A model generated the notes under the pieces. That model was not told the DNA's origin and made no database searches. It saw only the letters and a program-made list of their open reading frames with translations. This document shows, one piece after another, positions 1 through 9,703 of a stretch of 64,000 nucleotides of DNA. The translations under genes were made by a program, and so were the position numbers. The stretch is from Methanobacterium sp. GTDB lineage: Archaea; Methanobacteriota; Methanobacteria; Methanobacteriales; Methanobacteriaceae. Positions within the stretch are counted from its first letter, which is position 1, and each line of letters starts with the position of its first letter. The stretch is taken from NCBI RefSeq assembly GCF_038562635.1, contig NZ_JBCFBO010000002.1:248001-312000 (forward strand). Reading direction: 5' to 3'.

Positions 1-284
1 TCTCCCTGAACAAGGACTATGTCTGGTTTTTCTGCAACTAAAACTTCCTCAATACCGTTCATCATTGTCGCTGTTTGTTTCCCATGGGATCCAGAGCCAA
101 CCCCAATGTTAAAATCAGGTTTTTTTAATTCTAAATCTATAAAAAACTGGTCAGACATCTCGTGGTCGTAGTGCTGTCCAGTATGGATTAATATGTAATC
201 GATATTTCGTTTTTCTATTTCATCGATTACTGGGGCCATTTTGATTATCTCCGGCCTTGTCCCAATAATGACTGCAATCTTCAT
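1..284 (-). CDS. wecB: UDP-N-acetylglucosamine 2-epimerase, N-terminal part (runs off the window)
   Basis: Non-hydrolysing UDP-GlcNAc 2-epimerase, which makes UDP-ManNAc for surface polysaccharide. Only the first ~94 residues are inside the window; the gene continues beyond position 1. The start MKIAVIIGTRPEIIKMAPV is the family signature, and the following HTGQHYD and GVGSGSHGKQT segments match the nucleotide-sugar site of this GT-B-like enzyme. The ATG at 284 is the only sensible start because the signature begins there. It stands alone at the edge, so its operon partners cannot be judged. Identification is firm; the exact physiological sugar is inferred. Confidence 0.9.
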   Translation of the reverse strand, partial: MKIAVIIGTRPEIIKMAPVIDEIEKRNIDYILIHTGQHYDHEMSDQFFIDLELKKPDFNIGVGSGSHGKQTATMMNGIEEVLVAEKPDIVLVQG

Positions 285-571
285 AATGCACATTTAATAG
301 TTTAAGCTTAATAAAGTTAATTCTTTGAAATTATTCAAGGCTACACTGGAAATTTCCATGTTATTAAGCTTTATCATATGAACTAAAGCATATATGTTAC
401 TTTTATGCAATGAAACTATAATTTACTTATTCATTTTTAAAAATTTTAAATATTAAAGTATAAATACAAATATAAATTACTTATTTTCATATTAATTAAC
501 ATTGAATTATTTTTAATTATGTATAATATATAATAAGACTGTTAATTGAGATTTTTACAGAGAAGACAAAG

Positions 572-729
572 ATGAGTAGAAAAAAACAAAAAATTATCAG
601 ACAAATAGCTAAGCAAAAAAGAATATAAACGCGGCGATGATTTAAACCGTTCAATTTGTGGCAGAAATAATTATAACAATTGTTTCATTGCTTGTTGGTA
701 TTGTGATACTTCTTATGATCATTAAATAA
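572..729 (+). other. Two tiny ORFs: a basic 18-residue peptide and a 23-residue single-TM peptide
   Basis: ATG 572-628 encodes a very basic peptide (MSRKKQKIIRQIAKQKRI). A GTG at 658-729 in another frame encodes 23 residues that are almost entirely one hydrophobic helix (VAEIIITIVSLLVGIVILL then MIIK). Ribosome-binding sites are weak. They could be one small membrane peptide broken by a frameshift, or chance. Nothing else coding is visible between 285 and 741. Confidence 0.2.
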
Positions 730-741
730 GAAAAAAAAAGT

Positions 742-2304
742 TTATTGGGCTTTGAAACTGTTTAAAATAATATTAAAATTTTGTTCTTCTTTATCAAAGT
801 CGCTATCTGGAGCTTGGAGGAGGAAACTGTACATTTTCCCATTTTTTACGAAACTTATTCCCTCATATCTCATATTTTTATTAGAGCCGTTAATATCAGC
901 TATACCGGTTACTTGATAAGCAATATTGCCGTCTATTTTCAGTGTGCCGTTTGAAATTATCGTTCCATTTGAAACTATAAAATTTCGCCAATTATTAATT
1001 ACGTCTTGAGTTGACTCATTAGTAGGCATTATATAAAGCCGAAGCCCTGGACCATTCGTTACATCATATTTAAAAACTGCAATCGAAGATGTAGTATCTG
1101 TTGTAGTATCCTGAAATAATCGCCAATCAGCAGAATAATTAAAACTAATACCATTTCCAGAATAAGTTTTTATAGACATATCCATACTGTTATCGTTAAA
1201 ATTAACAAAATTATGAGCTAAAACCACAAGAACCAAAAGCCCTACTACTAATCCAATATATTTGCCCTTTTTGCTACTGCTATCATTGATATTAGTTATT
1301 TTGAATTTTTCCAGTTGCTTTTCATTAGCATCCCCTGAATTAAGGAGATTATCTTGGTGAAATTGATAGTTTCTCATGCAGTTTTCATTGAGTAAATAAC
1401 TCTTAATTGCATAATTATAAATTAATGCAGCTGATCTTGAAAGAAATATAAATAGATAAGGAAGTAAAACTAACGATAATATCAATATCATTAAAATATT
1501 GTAATTTGAGATTGAATATAAATCTAAACCATGTAAAATTAAAATTGAAGTGATATTAGTTAAAGTATAGCCTATAAAAATTAAGGTTAATGAAATAATT
1601 CCAGTTGCCATATACCAAATTATAAGCTTGGTCCATCTTATACTGCTGATTCTATCAATAATTTCATCAAATATAAAGAATCCTATAATAATTGAAACTA
1701 AACTATTGTAGAAAACCAATTTAGACCCTGTAAGAGTATCCTCAGTTAATTTTGAGACGTTATTAAATATTTCCTTAAATTTAAAAGCTGCACTAAGCTT
1801 ACCATCATTATCTATCATATTTGCTACTGCCATTAATATTACTGGAATAATAATTATTAGATATAAAAGTGCAATTAGGAGAAAAAGATAAGGAAACCAC
1901 ACGTATAACCATAAAACTAAATTTAAAGTTGGGATACTTCCTATATCTGATCCAGAATAGTATACAAAAATAATTATCAAAATAACAGGAATTAAATAAA
2001 CAAAATTAACCACCATAAATTTAACACCATCTACAAACATTTCAGGCCAATCATTAAATTCAGGAAGTCGTTTTACACCAGCCAAAGACGATTTTATAAT
2101 TCTAAAGGAATATCCAAATATCAAAGCAATACTCAAAAATCCAATAATCCCTAAAAATCCTATTAATGCACTATCTTTTACACCTACTAATACAGATAAA
2201 TTAGACATACCACTAAAAGCTATGAAAACCCCTAAAACTAAAAATTCTTTCCAGTTTGAAAGAGGATATTTTAAAGAATCTTTAATTATTTCTCCTACGT
2301 CCAT
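742..2304 (-). CDS. DUF4013-type multi-pass membrane protein with a C-terminal PsbP-like domain
   Basis: 520 residues. The N-terminal two thirds carry about six to eight hydrophobic segments and begin with an amphipathic stretch (IIKDSLKYPLSNWKEFLVLG) typical of archaeal DUF4013 proteins. A further TM segment near residues 350-370 (YIGLVVGLLVLVVLAH) is followed by a soluble ~140-residue domain whose opening (GNGISFNYSADWRLF) resembles the PsbP/Mog1-like fold often attached to membrane anchors in Methanobacteria. The last domain probably faces outside. The ATG at 2304 has a purine-rich site (GGAAGGGTAGTGA) just upstream. Function is unknown; domain names are by recognition only. Confidence 0.7.
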   Translation of the reverse strand: MDVGEIIKDSLKYPLSNWKEFLVLGVFIAFSGMSNLSVLVGVKDSALIGFLGIIGFLSIALIFGYSFRIIKSSLAGVKRLPEFNDWPEMFVDGVKFMVVNFVYLIPVILIIIFVYYSGSDIGSIPTLNLVLWLYVWFPYLFLLIALLYLIIIIPVILMAVANMIDNDGKLSAAFKFKEIFNNVSKLTEDTLTGSKLVFYNSLVSIIIGFFIFDEIIDRISSIRWTKLIIWYMATGIISLTLIFIGYTLTNITSILILHGLDLYSISNYNILMILILSLVLLPYLFIFLSRSAALIYNYAIKSYLLNENCMRNYQFHQDNLLNSGDANEKQLEKFKITNINDSSSKKGKYIGLVVGLLVLVVLAHNFVNFNDNSMDMSIKTYSGNGISFNYSADWRLFQDTTTDTTSSIAVFKYDVTNGPGLRLYIMPTNESTQDVINNWRNFIVSNGTIISNGTLKIDGNIAYQVTGIADINGSNKNMRYEGISFVKNGKMYSFLLQAPDSDFDKEEQNFNIILNSFKAQ

Positions 2305-2656
2305 TCACTACCCTTCCTATATTCCTTTTTAATTATTTTTGCGAAGTTTCTTTTATTTGAGATGTAAGTACGATATAACTTGCCATTTATGTCTCTATAT
2401 TATATTATTACAATCATATAAAAAAGCATGCTAATAAAAATAGAGATTTGAAATAAAATACATTAAAATAAGTTAAAAAAACATAAATTTAAAAATTAAG
2501 CCTTAGATTGCACTTTATTATAATTTTTACCTCATTTATATTTTAATTCGGATTATTTCACGTTTATGTACCACATTAGACTTGCTTACTCAATTAATTC
2601 ATCCAAATATAAATAAACATAAAAACAGTTTTAAATTGGACCATTAATATAAATTG

Positions 2657-2683
2657 TCCTGGACATTGCAAGAAAGTCCAGGA
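2657..2683 (-). terminator. Hairpin downstream of the CPBP protease gene
   Basis: Inverted repeat TCCTGGAC (2657-2664) and GTCCAGGA (2676-2683) with an 11-nt loop, about 30 nt past the stop of the minus-strand protease gene. It is GC-rich in a very AT-rich spacer, which suggests a transcript end, though no long U-run follows. Confidence 0.45.
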
Positions 2684-2713
2684 TCATTAATTAAAAACAT
2701 TCTTTGGTTTGGG

Positions 2714-3493
2714 CTATTTTTCTGTTGGATAACTGAAACCTATTTTTTTAGAGGCCCAGAACCATAAAATAACCAGGAACACTAAACCAAAAGCCAATCC
2801 TAACAAACCACTTTCAGGGCTAAATATGTTAGTCATTTGAATTCCCAAAATACCAACAGTACTGCCGAAACCAAATAGAATATAAACTAATGTATTCCAG
2901 AGAGCATGGGAGAATGATGATACAATTATAGAACCTGAAATGTACCGTAAGAGTCCAAAGGTCAGCCCTCCAATAACCCCACCAGTAATGTATATAGGAA
3001 GCATACTCATCGTGAACGATGCGCTCAGGAAGAATAAAGGTAAATGCCAAGAAGCAAATGCTAACGCCGTGAGTAAAAGAATCCATTTAAGATTTATCTT
3101 GCCCCGTTCCAGTATTCCAAAAAGCCATCCTCTGAAAAAGCCTTCTTCAGTGGCAAATGCTAATATAAGTGTATACAGGAAAAGATAAGCAATTTTTCCA
3201 GCTGTTCCATCAAAGTATTGAATTCCATTAATATTCCCAGTTGCCAATGCAATGACAATAATCACTGAACAAATACTTACTGGATACAAAATAGCCCACA
3301 TATAATCTCTTAAACTTCCAAACTCCAAACCCAACTCTTTACCATTCATTTTAGTCCAATAGGCTAAAACTAAAATTATAGGGAATATTACAAACGCTTG
3401 AAGTTGTTCATTATTAAATATTACTGGTGTAAGTACACTAAAAATCATCACCAAAACATATCCAATTAAACCCGTTTTGTAAACATTTTTCAT
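2714..3493 (-). CDS. CPBP family (CAAX-type) intramembrane metalloprotease
   Basis: About 259 residues with six to eight TM helices. The glutamate-rich motif EEGFFRGWLFG and, one helix later, SWHLPLFF plus a third His in SHALWNT are the CPBP/Abi zinc-site motifs of Rce1-like proteases. Such proteins cleave within membranes; in prokaryotes they serve prenyl-protein-like processing or bacteriocin immunity, and the substrate here is unknown. I chose the ATG at 3493 rather than the GTG at 3505 because the GGTGGTG at 3505-3499 forms a ribosome-binding site with about 5 nt spacing. Monocistronic. Confidence 0.85.
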   Translation of the reverse strand: MKNVYKTGLIGYVLVMIFSVLTPVIFNNEQLQAFVIFPIILVLAYWTKMNGKELGLEFGSLRDYMWAILYPVSICSVIIVIALATGNINGIQYFDGTAGKIAYLFLYTLILAFATEEGFFRGWLFGILERGKINLKWILLLTALAFASWHLPLFFLSASFTMSMLPIYITGGVIGGLTFGLLRYISGSIIVSSFSHALWNTLVYILFGFGSTVGILGIQMTNIFSPESGLLGLAFGLVFLVILWFWASKKIGFSYPTEK

Positions 3494-4255
3494 TTTTGAC
3501 ACCACCTAAAATCATATTTAAATATATTGTGAAAGACAAAAACCCAGAGCAACCTCTCAAATAATCACTCCGATTTACAAAAAATCTCATCTTCACCAAA
3601 ACATACAATGGTACTCCCAGAATTATTACTAGAACAAATGGCATTTTCGTGAAATAATTGAGATTTATTTCAAATAAATCCATTGCCATTATTTTATATT
3701 TGCTTATTCCATCCAAAAAGACTTATTTTTATTTATAAAAGTTTTTTAAAAGGTTTTTATTCTGGAATTCCATTTATTACCTGCAAATTCTAATTATCCA
3801 TAAGTCGGTAAAATTAAATTTAATTTTAATAATGTCATAATTTGCTATTATAAAAAAATAGAAAATATTATAGTACCTATCCCTAAATAAATTAATATTC
3901 TATCTTAATAAGCTAATCCAAATGTAATATTTACATAATTACTTAATAAGAATTTTAATAATAATTATTAAAAATGATACGGTTGAATATAATATTTAAA
4001 TTAAATAAAAAGCCCTAATAGTGGGAATTTTTTTAAGTGTATCCTTATTTTAAGTTTTAATAGCAGTAGACATATTTTGAACAAAATGAATTTAAAATGA
4101 GCTAACCTAACATTTTAGTTTTTATAATTATTAAAAATTAATTTTTCAATATCCATAATCAAGATTTAAAAAATATAATTAAGATCATAACTTATTTGAT
4201 TAGTTTCATACATATTCAATTATACTGTAATTTAAATCAAAAGGGGGAGATATTA
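3494..4255. other. Long AT-rich intergenic region
   Basis: Over 750 bases without a convincing gene. The short open frames here lack ribosome-binding sites and familiar motifs. A TATA-like AAAAATATAATT near 4168-4180 may drive the DUF5654 gene. Confidence 0.5.
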
Positions 4256-4537
4256 ATGAAAAAAAGTGCAAATAATATGAAAAGTAAGGTTATGAATACA
4301 ATAGCCACATTAGTAACGACCGCATTTGGATTAATTGCTGCTTTAGCATGGAATGATGCTATAAAGGCCATAATAGCAGAATTTTTCAAAACAGGGAATG
4401 GAGTTACAGGATTACTCATTTATGCAGTTTTAATAACAATAATTGCAGTAATTGCAACACTCCTGATTGCAAGAGCAATACCTACTGAACCTACAGTACA
4501 GAATGTAAGAATCGTAGAAGATACAACTGAAAAATAA
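4256..4537 (+). CDS. DUF5654-type small membrane protein
   Basis: 93 residues, two TM helices. The N-terminal segment (TIATLVTTAFGLIAALAWND) followed by AIKAII and a second helix (YAVLITIIAVIATLLIA) is the pattern of DUF5654, a small archaeal membrane family without known function. The ATG at 4256 is preceded by the strong AAGGGGGAGA site at 4241-4250, so the longer reading from 4196 is rejected. Monocistronic, followed by a T-rich stretch (CTTTTTTTCTTTT) that could end transcription. Confidence 0.7.
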   Translation: MKKSANNMKSKVMNTIATLVTTAFGLIAALAWNDAIKAIIAEFFKTGNGVTGLLIYAVLITIIAVIATLLIARAIPTEPTVQNVRIVEDTTEK

Positions 4538-4596
4538 ACTATCTTTTTTTCTTTTAACTGTATTAAATTAAAATAATTCAATAACTATAAATGAAC

Positions 4597-5994
4597 TTAA
4601 TCACCATTTGACGGCCTTCTTCTTTGAGCCCGGTATTCATCTATCATTTTTAAGAGCTGTCTTTTCTCTTCTTTATTCTGTCTGGTTTTCACACGTGTTT
4701 TCCAGTTTTCAATCTCATCATCTAGAATATCTTTATCTATAACTGCAAATTCGTCAATCATCTCAAGATCAATCTTATTTGCATCCAGTACTGGTACCAT
4801 ATTCTTTTCAAATTCTTCTTCTGCAGGGTGTGACATTTTATCCACAAATATTGCCGCTTTTATACCCATGTTAATCAGCATTGAAGCGGTTTGTGAGCCC
4901 CCACCTTCAGAGCTTGATAAAAGGACCACGTCTCCCTTTTTAATAGTCCAGTAATTCACAGCCTCTTTGATTTTTTCACGGGTGAATGATTCTATGATCT
5001 TTACAGGGACTGCTTTTTCAGACAGCTCCATCACCCTTATCTCTTTCATGGAGCGCAGGTTCTCTTCAAGTTTTTCCCTAAGCGCCCTTTCTTGAGTATA
5101 CTTCTCCTGAAGCCCTTTTATAAGGGATACTTTCGAAGATATCTCTTTTTTACGCAGGATATCTTTTGAATACTCATAATGTAATTTTTCTATTTTATCT
5201 TCAAGTTTGGAAGTCTTCTTTTTGTAATGCCTGACGTCCTTTTTAAGGAGCTTATTTTTCTTCTTTAAATAAGCCATCTGCCTTTCTTGAGACTTTATTT
5301 TTTGTTTAAGTTTCTTTGCAGATTCTTCAATAGCCCTGAGCTTTTCTTCATCTATAGATCCAATATTATTTTCCATTTCTTCAATCTGAACTTCCAGATC
5401 ATCCTTACCTTCAGGAATTTTTAAAACATCGTCTATTGCAGAAGTAATTGGACGGTCCCTGATGACCATGCTTTTAACTTCATCCACTTCTTCAGGGGTT
5501 AAACCCAATTTTTCAGTACGCCTTTCAATCTGCTGGAGCTTTTTTTGATAATGCTTGTATGTTTTAATTGCAGCAGCCAGGGCATCCCTTTCATGGGCAT
5601 TTGCAGGGTAATTATCAGACGATATTTCATTGAGGTAGCTGTCTACAAGTTCTGTCTTGGAGCTGACAGTGAATGTTTTGCTTGGAGAATAAATTTTAGA
5701 GTTAAGTGTTGATGCAAGCTTCCTAACATTTTTAGGGACTGGATAAACATCAGTAGCTATTAAAACAGTTTTTCCATGACCTATAATAAATTTTATTACT
5801 TCAGCTCTGGCCATTTCCTTGCAACTCTTTGTTGCAATTACATTTCCAGAGAGATCTAAAATAGCTATTCCCACAGTTAATCCTGGATCAAAACCTACAA
5901 TAAGCCACTTTTGTCTTTCCTGTGATGATTTAGAATTTAAAAATAAGTTCGAGTTTTCAATTTCTTCTGTTTTATCTACGTTCTTATAAACCAG
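4597..5994 (-). CDS. DUF460 (RNase H-like) protein with long coiled coil, probable CTG start
   Basis: Archaeal DUF460 family protein. The N-terminal ~150 residues look like an RuvC/RNase H fold: the first strand IVGFDPGLTVGIAILD carries the acidic residue expected at such sites. It is followed by a charged coiled coil (roughly residues 170-340) and a C-terminal segment containing KKGDVVLLSSSEGGGSQTA. The reading frame is open to a TGA at 6019-6021 but has no ATG, GTG or TTG before the GTG at 5874, which would cut away the first strand of the fold. A CTG at 5994 lies 7 nt after a perfect AGGAGG (6007-6002), so I place the start there (465 residues). Nucleic-acid role is inferred only. Confidence 0.75.
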   Translation of the reverse strand: MVYKNVDKTEEIENSNLFLNSKSSQERQKWLIVGFDPGLTVGIAILDLSGNVIATKSCKEMARAEVIKFIIGHGKTVLIATDVYPVPKNVRKLASTLNSKIYSPSKTFTVSSKTELVDSYLNEISSDNYPANAHERDALAAAIKTYKHYQKKLQQIERRTEKLGLTPEEVDEVKSMVIRDRPITSAIDDVLKIPEGKDDLEVQIEEMENNIGSIDEEKLRAIEESAKKLKQKIKSQERQMAYLKKKNKLLKKDVRHYKKKTSKLEDKIEKLHYEYSKDILRKKEISSKVSLIKGLQEKYTQERALREKLEENLRSMKEIRVMELSEKAVPVKIIESFTREKIKEAVNYWTIKKGDVVLLSSSEGGGSQTASMLINMGIKAAIFVDKMSHPAEEEFEKNMVPVLDANKIDLEMIDEFAVIDKDILDDEIENWKTRVKTRQNKEEKRQLLKMIDEYRAQRRRPSNGD

Positions 5995-6652
5995 GGAATT
6001 TCCTCCTAAATACCTGTTTCACGCTTTAAATACAGATTATAAGATAAATACAATATTTTAAATATTGCTCTTTTGATTAATAATAGGGGTTAATACAATT
6101 TATATTTATTTATTAAAATTTGACTCTGTAGAAAACCATGAAAAAATTATAAATCCCGTATTTAAGCAAATTAATTCACAAAATAGAGACTAAAACCCCA
6201 AATATAATGATTTCTACAAAGATTATAATTTAGGAAAATTGAATGTGTTTATTTAGATCAAATTTTTATATGGCCATATACAGTCATTTTACTCAATTTA
6301 CCACGAAATTTCATATTTAATTCTAATATATTAAATAAGACATTCCTATTAGTTTACAAAAGCAACTTTAATCCAACTAAAAAATTCTTCAATCAATGAA
6401 AAATTTACTTCGTTAAACCCACTCATACTTCAATATATAGCTAAATATAGTCTAATTTAATGAAATATGAATCTATATAACCTTTAAAATATCCTGAAAC
6501 CCCACCTAATATTATCTAACTTTTTCTATTTACTAAAAAACGCATGATACTTATATACTTATGAACAATTCCTAATTCAGTGAAAAATTAAGTATCAGAA
6601 CCAGGATTTAAAAAGCTGAACACTGCCATATTAATAAAATGGAGATATTAAA
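5995..6652. other. AT-rich intergenic region upstream of rsgA
   Basis: No gene seen. It contains the left member of a direct repeat (6440-6466) and a TATA-like CTTATATAC near 6550-6558, about 95 nt upstream of the rsgA start. Confidence 0.5.
6440..6466 (+). repeat. Left 27-bp direct repeat flanking rsgA
   Basis: Begins GCTAAATATAGTC and ends GAAAT. It matches 24 of 27 bases with the copy at 7785-7811, on the other side of rsgA and in the same orientation. Confidence 0.65.
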
Positions 6653-7702
6653 TTGAATAATTTATTAAAGAAATTAGGATGGAATGCCTTTTTTGGTAAA
6701 CATTTTAGGGAGTATGCAGGGTTATATGAACCAGCAAGGGTCTCAACTGCATATAAAAACGGTTATAAAGTGTATACTAAAGAGGAAGAGGTTCGCGCAA
6801 AAGTTTCGGGTAATTTACGCCAAAATGGAGAACTTCCCGCAGTAGGTGATTGGGTAGCCATATCAAAAGAGGAAATAGGTTCTGCTGTTATACAGGTAAT
6901 TCTACCTCGAAAAAACAAATTTTCCAGGAAAGGAACGGGGAATGCTACCGAAGAACAGATAATTGTCACAAATATTGACACTGTTTTCATAGTTACCTCA
7001 TTAAACAAAGATTTTAACTTAAGAAGGATAGAACGATACATTGCTATCGCCAATGAAAGCAAAATAGAGCCAGTAGTGGTTCTAAGTAAATCAGATCTTT
7101 GTGAAGATGTTGATAGTAAAATAAGAGACGTTCAAGAGATTTCACCTAATACAAATGTAGTTGCTATTAGTTCTATAGAAAATAAAGGCATAGATCAACT
7201 ATCACCTTATCTTAAAGACGGTGAAACAGTGACACTTTTAGGATCTTCCGGTGTGGGTAAATCTACACTTATCAATATTCTTGAAGGTTATGAAAGACAA
7301 AATGTCGGTGAAATCAGGGAAAAAGACAGCAGAGGAAGACATGTCACAACTGAAAGAGAAATAATCCTTTTAGAAAACGGCGGTTTAATTATAGACAATC
7401 CCGGAATGAGGGAACTGCAGTTATGGGATGCTGGAAAAGGATTGATTGATCTTTTCAGTGATATTGTAGAACTTGAGATGCAGTGTAAATTTTCGGATTG
7501 CTTGCATGAAACCGAACCTGGATGTGCCGTAAGAAAAGCAATAAAAGACGGAACACTGTCAAATAAAAGATTAGAAAGTTACAGGAAATTACAAAGAGAA
7601 ATGCAAGCTGTTGAAAGGAAAAAGAACCCTAAACTTGCAGAAAAAAAGAAATGGAAAAATATAAAAAAAATGGCCAAAGAGATTAAAAAAACCAGGAAAT
7701 GA
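6653..7702 (+). CDS. rsgA: Ribosome small-subunit-dependent GTPase A (RsgA/YjeQ)
   Basis: 349 residues. An N-terminal OB-like domain is followed by a circularly permuted GTPase: the G4 motif LSKSDL (~144-149) comes before the P-loop GSSGVGKS (~197-204) and G3 DNPGM. The C-terminal zinc site is visible as CKFSDCLHETEPGC. In bacteria RsgA acts in late 30S maturation as a GTPase checkpoint. The start is a TTG at 6653 with GGAG at 6641-6644. RsgA is essentially a bacterial family, so its presence in a methanogen suggests transfer; the gene is bracketed by near-identical 27-bp repeats. The tail is Lys-rich. Confidence 0.92.
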   Translation: MNNLLKKLGWNAFFGKHFREYAGLYEPARVSTAYKNGYKVYTKEEEVRAKVSGNLRQNGELPAVGDWVAISKEEIGSAVIQVILPRKNKFSRKGTGNATEEQIIVTNIDTVFIVTSLNKDFNLRRIERYIAIANESKIEPVVVLSKSDLCEDVDSKIRDVQEISPNTNVVAISSIENKGIDQLSPYLKDGETVTLLGSSGVGKSTLINILEGYERQNVGEIREKDSRGRHVTTEREIILLENGGLIIDNPGMRELQLWDAGKGLIDLFSDIVELEMQCKFSDCLHETEPGCAVRKAIKDGTLSNKRLESYRKLQREMQAVERKKNPKLAEKKKWKNIKKMAKEIKKTRK

Positions 7703-7784
7703 AAAGATTGTATTGAATATCCTATCTTTTCCTGCTCATTTTAGATTGGTCAAGTCACTACAAATCAGATATAGCGACCATGTG

Positions 7785-7811
7785 GCTAAATATAGTCGAG
7801 TTTAACGAAAT
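7785..7811 (+). repeat. Right 27-bp direct repeat flanking rsgA
   Basis: Same orientation as 6440-6466, with three substitutions. It lies 83 nt after the rsgA stop. Confidence 0.65.
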
Positions 7812-8021
7812 TTTATTAAGAATTGTATATGATTATAATTTTATCCAATTCCAGTAAAAAATGAAAATCAGGAAAAAGAAATATAAATATCGTTATTTAC
7901 AACTTTGAATATTTAAAATCATTTTTATAGCTTCTTCAATTCCATTTTTTCTTTCTTTAAGGAACCATAATCTTAAGGATGACTCTGAGCTCCAATTAAC
8001 TTCACAACCCATCATATTTTT

Positions 8022-9134
8022 TCAAATCTCACCCTTCATCAATTCCATTGTAATTTCTGTTATCTTCTCAAGTTCAGAAACAGAAGTGCATTCTTCGCAT
8101 GAATGGCAGCCATTCATAGCTGCTGCTAAAACAAGTCCATTTATGCCGTGCTGTTCTATGTTGTTGTTATCACTGCCGCCGAGTGTGGGGCATAGTTTGC
8201 AGGGAATGTCTAATTTTTCACATACATTTTGAAACCTTTTTATAACAGAGTGGTTTAACGGTGTTTCATATGCGCTTATGCGGAGTTCGTGTGCAACTTC
8301 CATTTTGGCCCCCTGTTCTTCAGTTATTTTAGAAAATATTTCTACGACTTCATCTAACAATCTAAAAGTCTCATCATGGGAGTAACTTCTTATTTCTCCT
8401 TTAACAGCACACAAATCCGGGACAATGTTTGGGGCACGTCCCCCTTGAATAAGTCCTATGTTGCATGTAGAGTTTTCATCAACCTTGCCTGTTTTTATTT
8501 GGGCAAGTGCCTTTGCAGCAACCATTATCGCATTAACATTTTCCTTGCACTTAAAATTGGAATGGGCCGACTTTCCCTTTACAATTATATCGAAGGTAAG
8601 GAGTGACGGCGCTTTATAAGCAGCTTCCCCAACTTCTCCAGATAAATCAAGGGTGTATGATTCTTTTGATTTTATCATAGAATAGTCAAAATACTTCGAT
8701 CCAAGACCGTATACCTCTTCTGCAACGCAAAATAATACTTCTATAGGGCGGTGATTTATGTTCTCTTCTTTTATTGCTGTAACCGCTTCTATAATGGCAG
8801 ATACTCCAGATAATGCGTCGCATCCCAAAATAGTGTCCCCATTTGATGTAATTGACCCATCATCGTGAAATACGGCTTTTTTTCCTTTGGCAGGTTCTAC
8901 TGTATCCATGTGTGCACAAAAAAGCAAGGGTTCTAAAGATTCATCCCCCTGTAAAAATCCATATAAGTTCCCACTGTTTCCCCCAATATTTTCACCCACT
9001 AAATCTTCATGAAGGCTAAATCCTAATTTAATAAGCTTAGAACTTAAATAATCGCAAACAAGTCTTTCTGAAAGGGAGGGGCTGTAAATTGAAACTAAAT
9101 CTGAAAATGTATCTAGTAATCGCTGTTTATCCAA
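8022..9134 (-). CDS. M20 family metallopeptidase (peptidase T-like)
   Basis: 370 residues. The dinuclear-zinc peptidase signature is present: CAHMDTVEP (first His-x-Asp), a bridging-Asp segment (GCDALSG), the catalytic CVAEEVYG, and C-terminal GCHSCEECTS where a late His ligand lies. A lid/dimerisation domain starts near GKSAHSNF. Family members cleave di- or tripeptides, or deacylate amino acids; substrate is not predictable. The TTG at 9134 is preferred over the GTG at 9143 because GGTGA sits 5 nt before it. Stand-alone gene. Confidence 0.85.
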   Translation of the reverse strand: MDKQRLLDTFSDLVSIYSPSLSERLVCDYLSSKLIKLGFSLHEDLVGENIGGNSGNLYGFLQGDESLEPLLFCAHMDTVEPAKGKKAVFHDDGSITSNGDTILGCDALSGVSAIIEAVTAIKEENINHRPIEVLFCVAEEVYGLGSKYFDYSMIKSKESYTLDLSGEVGEAAYKAPSLLTFDIIVKGKSAHSNFKCKENVNAIMVAAKALAQIKTGKVDENSTCNIGLIQGGRAPNIVPDLCAVKGEIRSYSHDETFRLLDEVVEIFSKITEEQGAKMEVAHELRISAYETPLNHSVIKRFQNVCEKLDIPCKLCPTLGGSDNNNIEQHGINGLVLAAAMNGCHSCEECTSVSELEKITEITMELMKGEI

Positions 9135-9322
9135 AATTTTCACCTGTTACTTAAAAAATGTTTAAGTTTTTAAGTAAAATGTTACTGCAGTGAATTTAAA
9201 TTTTTTCATTTGTTTATAAATTAAAATTAATAATTAATTTAAGCAGTTTAACCAATCATATATCTAATTTATGCCATTAAAAATCATAATAGAACACCCT
9301 AATATATAATAGTCTTCAGATA

Positions 9323-9640
9323 CATGTGTCATTTAAGTAAAAATAAATTAAAACGTTTTAATTAAGCTATCAATATCAACTAGAACACCTCCATACATTA
9401 AATGTCAACTGAAGTGCATATAATATGTCATTTAAGTAAAAAAAGCAAGCTAAATCATTTTAATTAAGCTATAAATATCAACCAAAAATACATACCATTT
9501 AAATAAAAACAAACTAAATCATTTTAATAAAGTTATCAACATGAATTAAAGTACCGCACATTAAATATCGGATGACACGTTACGTTATTTAAATGAAAAA
9601 AAGTTAATTAAACCATCTATCAACTAAATCATCATATATA
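9323..9640. repeat. Degenerate tandem direct repeats (3-4 copies)
   Basis: A unit resembling 'catttaagtaaaaa', about 12 variable bases, 'cattttaattaagc', then 'tatcaatatcaac' recurs starting near 9328, 9427, 9496 and 9580. Copies have diverged and spacing is irregular (about 99, 69 and 84 nt). It fills most of the gap between the peptidase and ligase-like genes. It is too diverged for a CRISPR array. Confidence 0.5.
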
Positions 9641-9703
9641 ATATCAGCCAGAATACAGGCGATATGTCATTGAAAACAAGTCAATAAAATTAAATTATAT
9701 GAA

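Noticed and set aside
3438..3716. 92-codon minus-strand frame upstream of the CPBP protease gene.
   Set aside because: It overlaps the real start region, has no ribosome-binding site and has a composition typical of a shadow frame.
9323..9640. CRISPR array.
   Set aside because: Repeat units are eroded and spacings irregular, and no cas genes are nearby.
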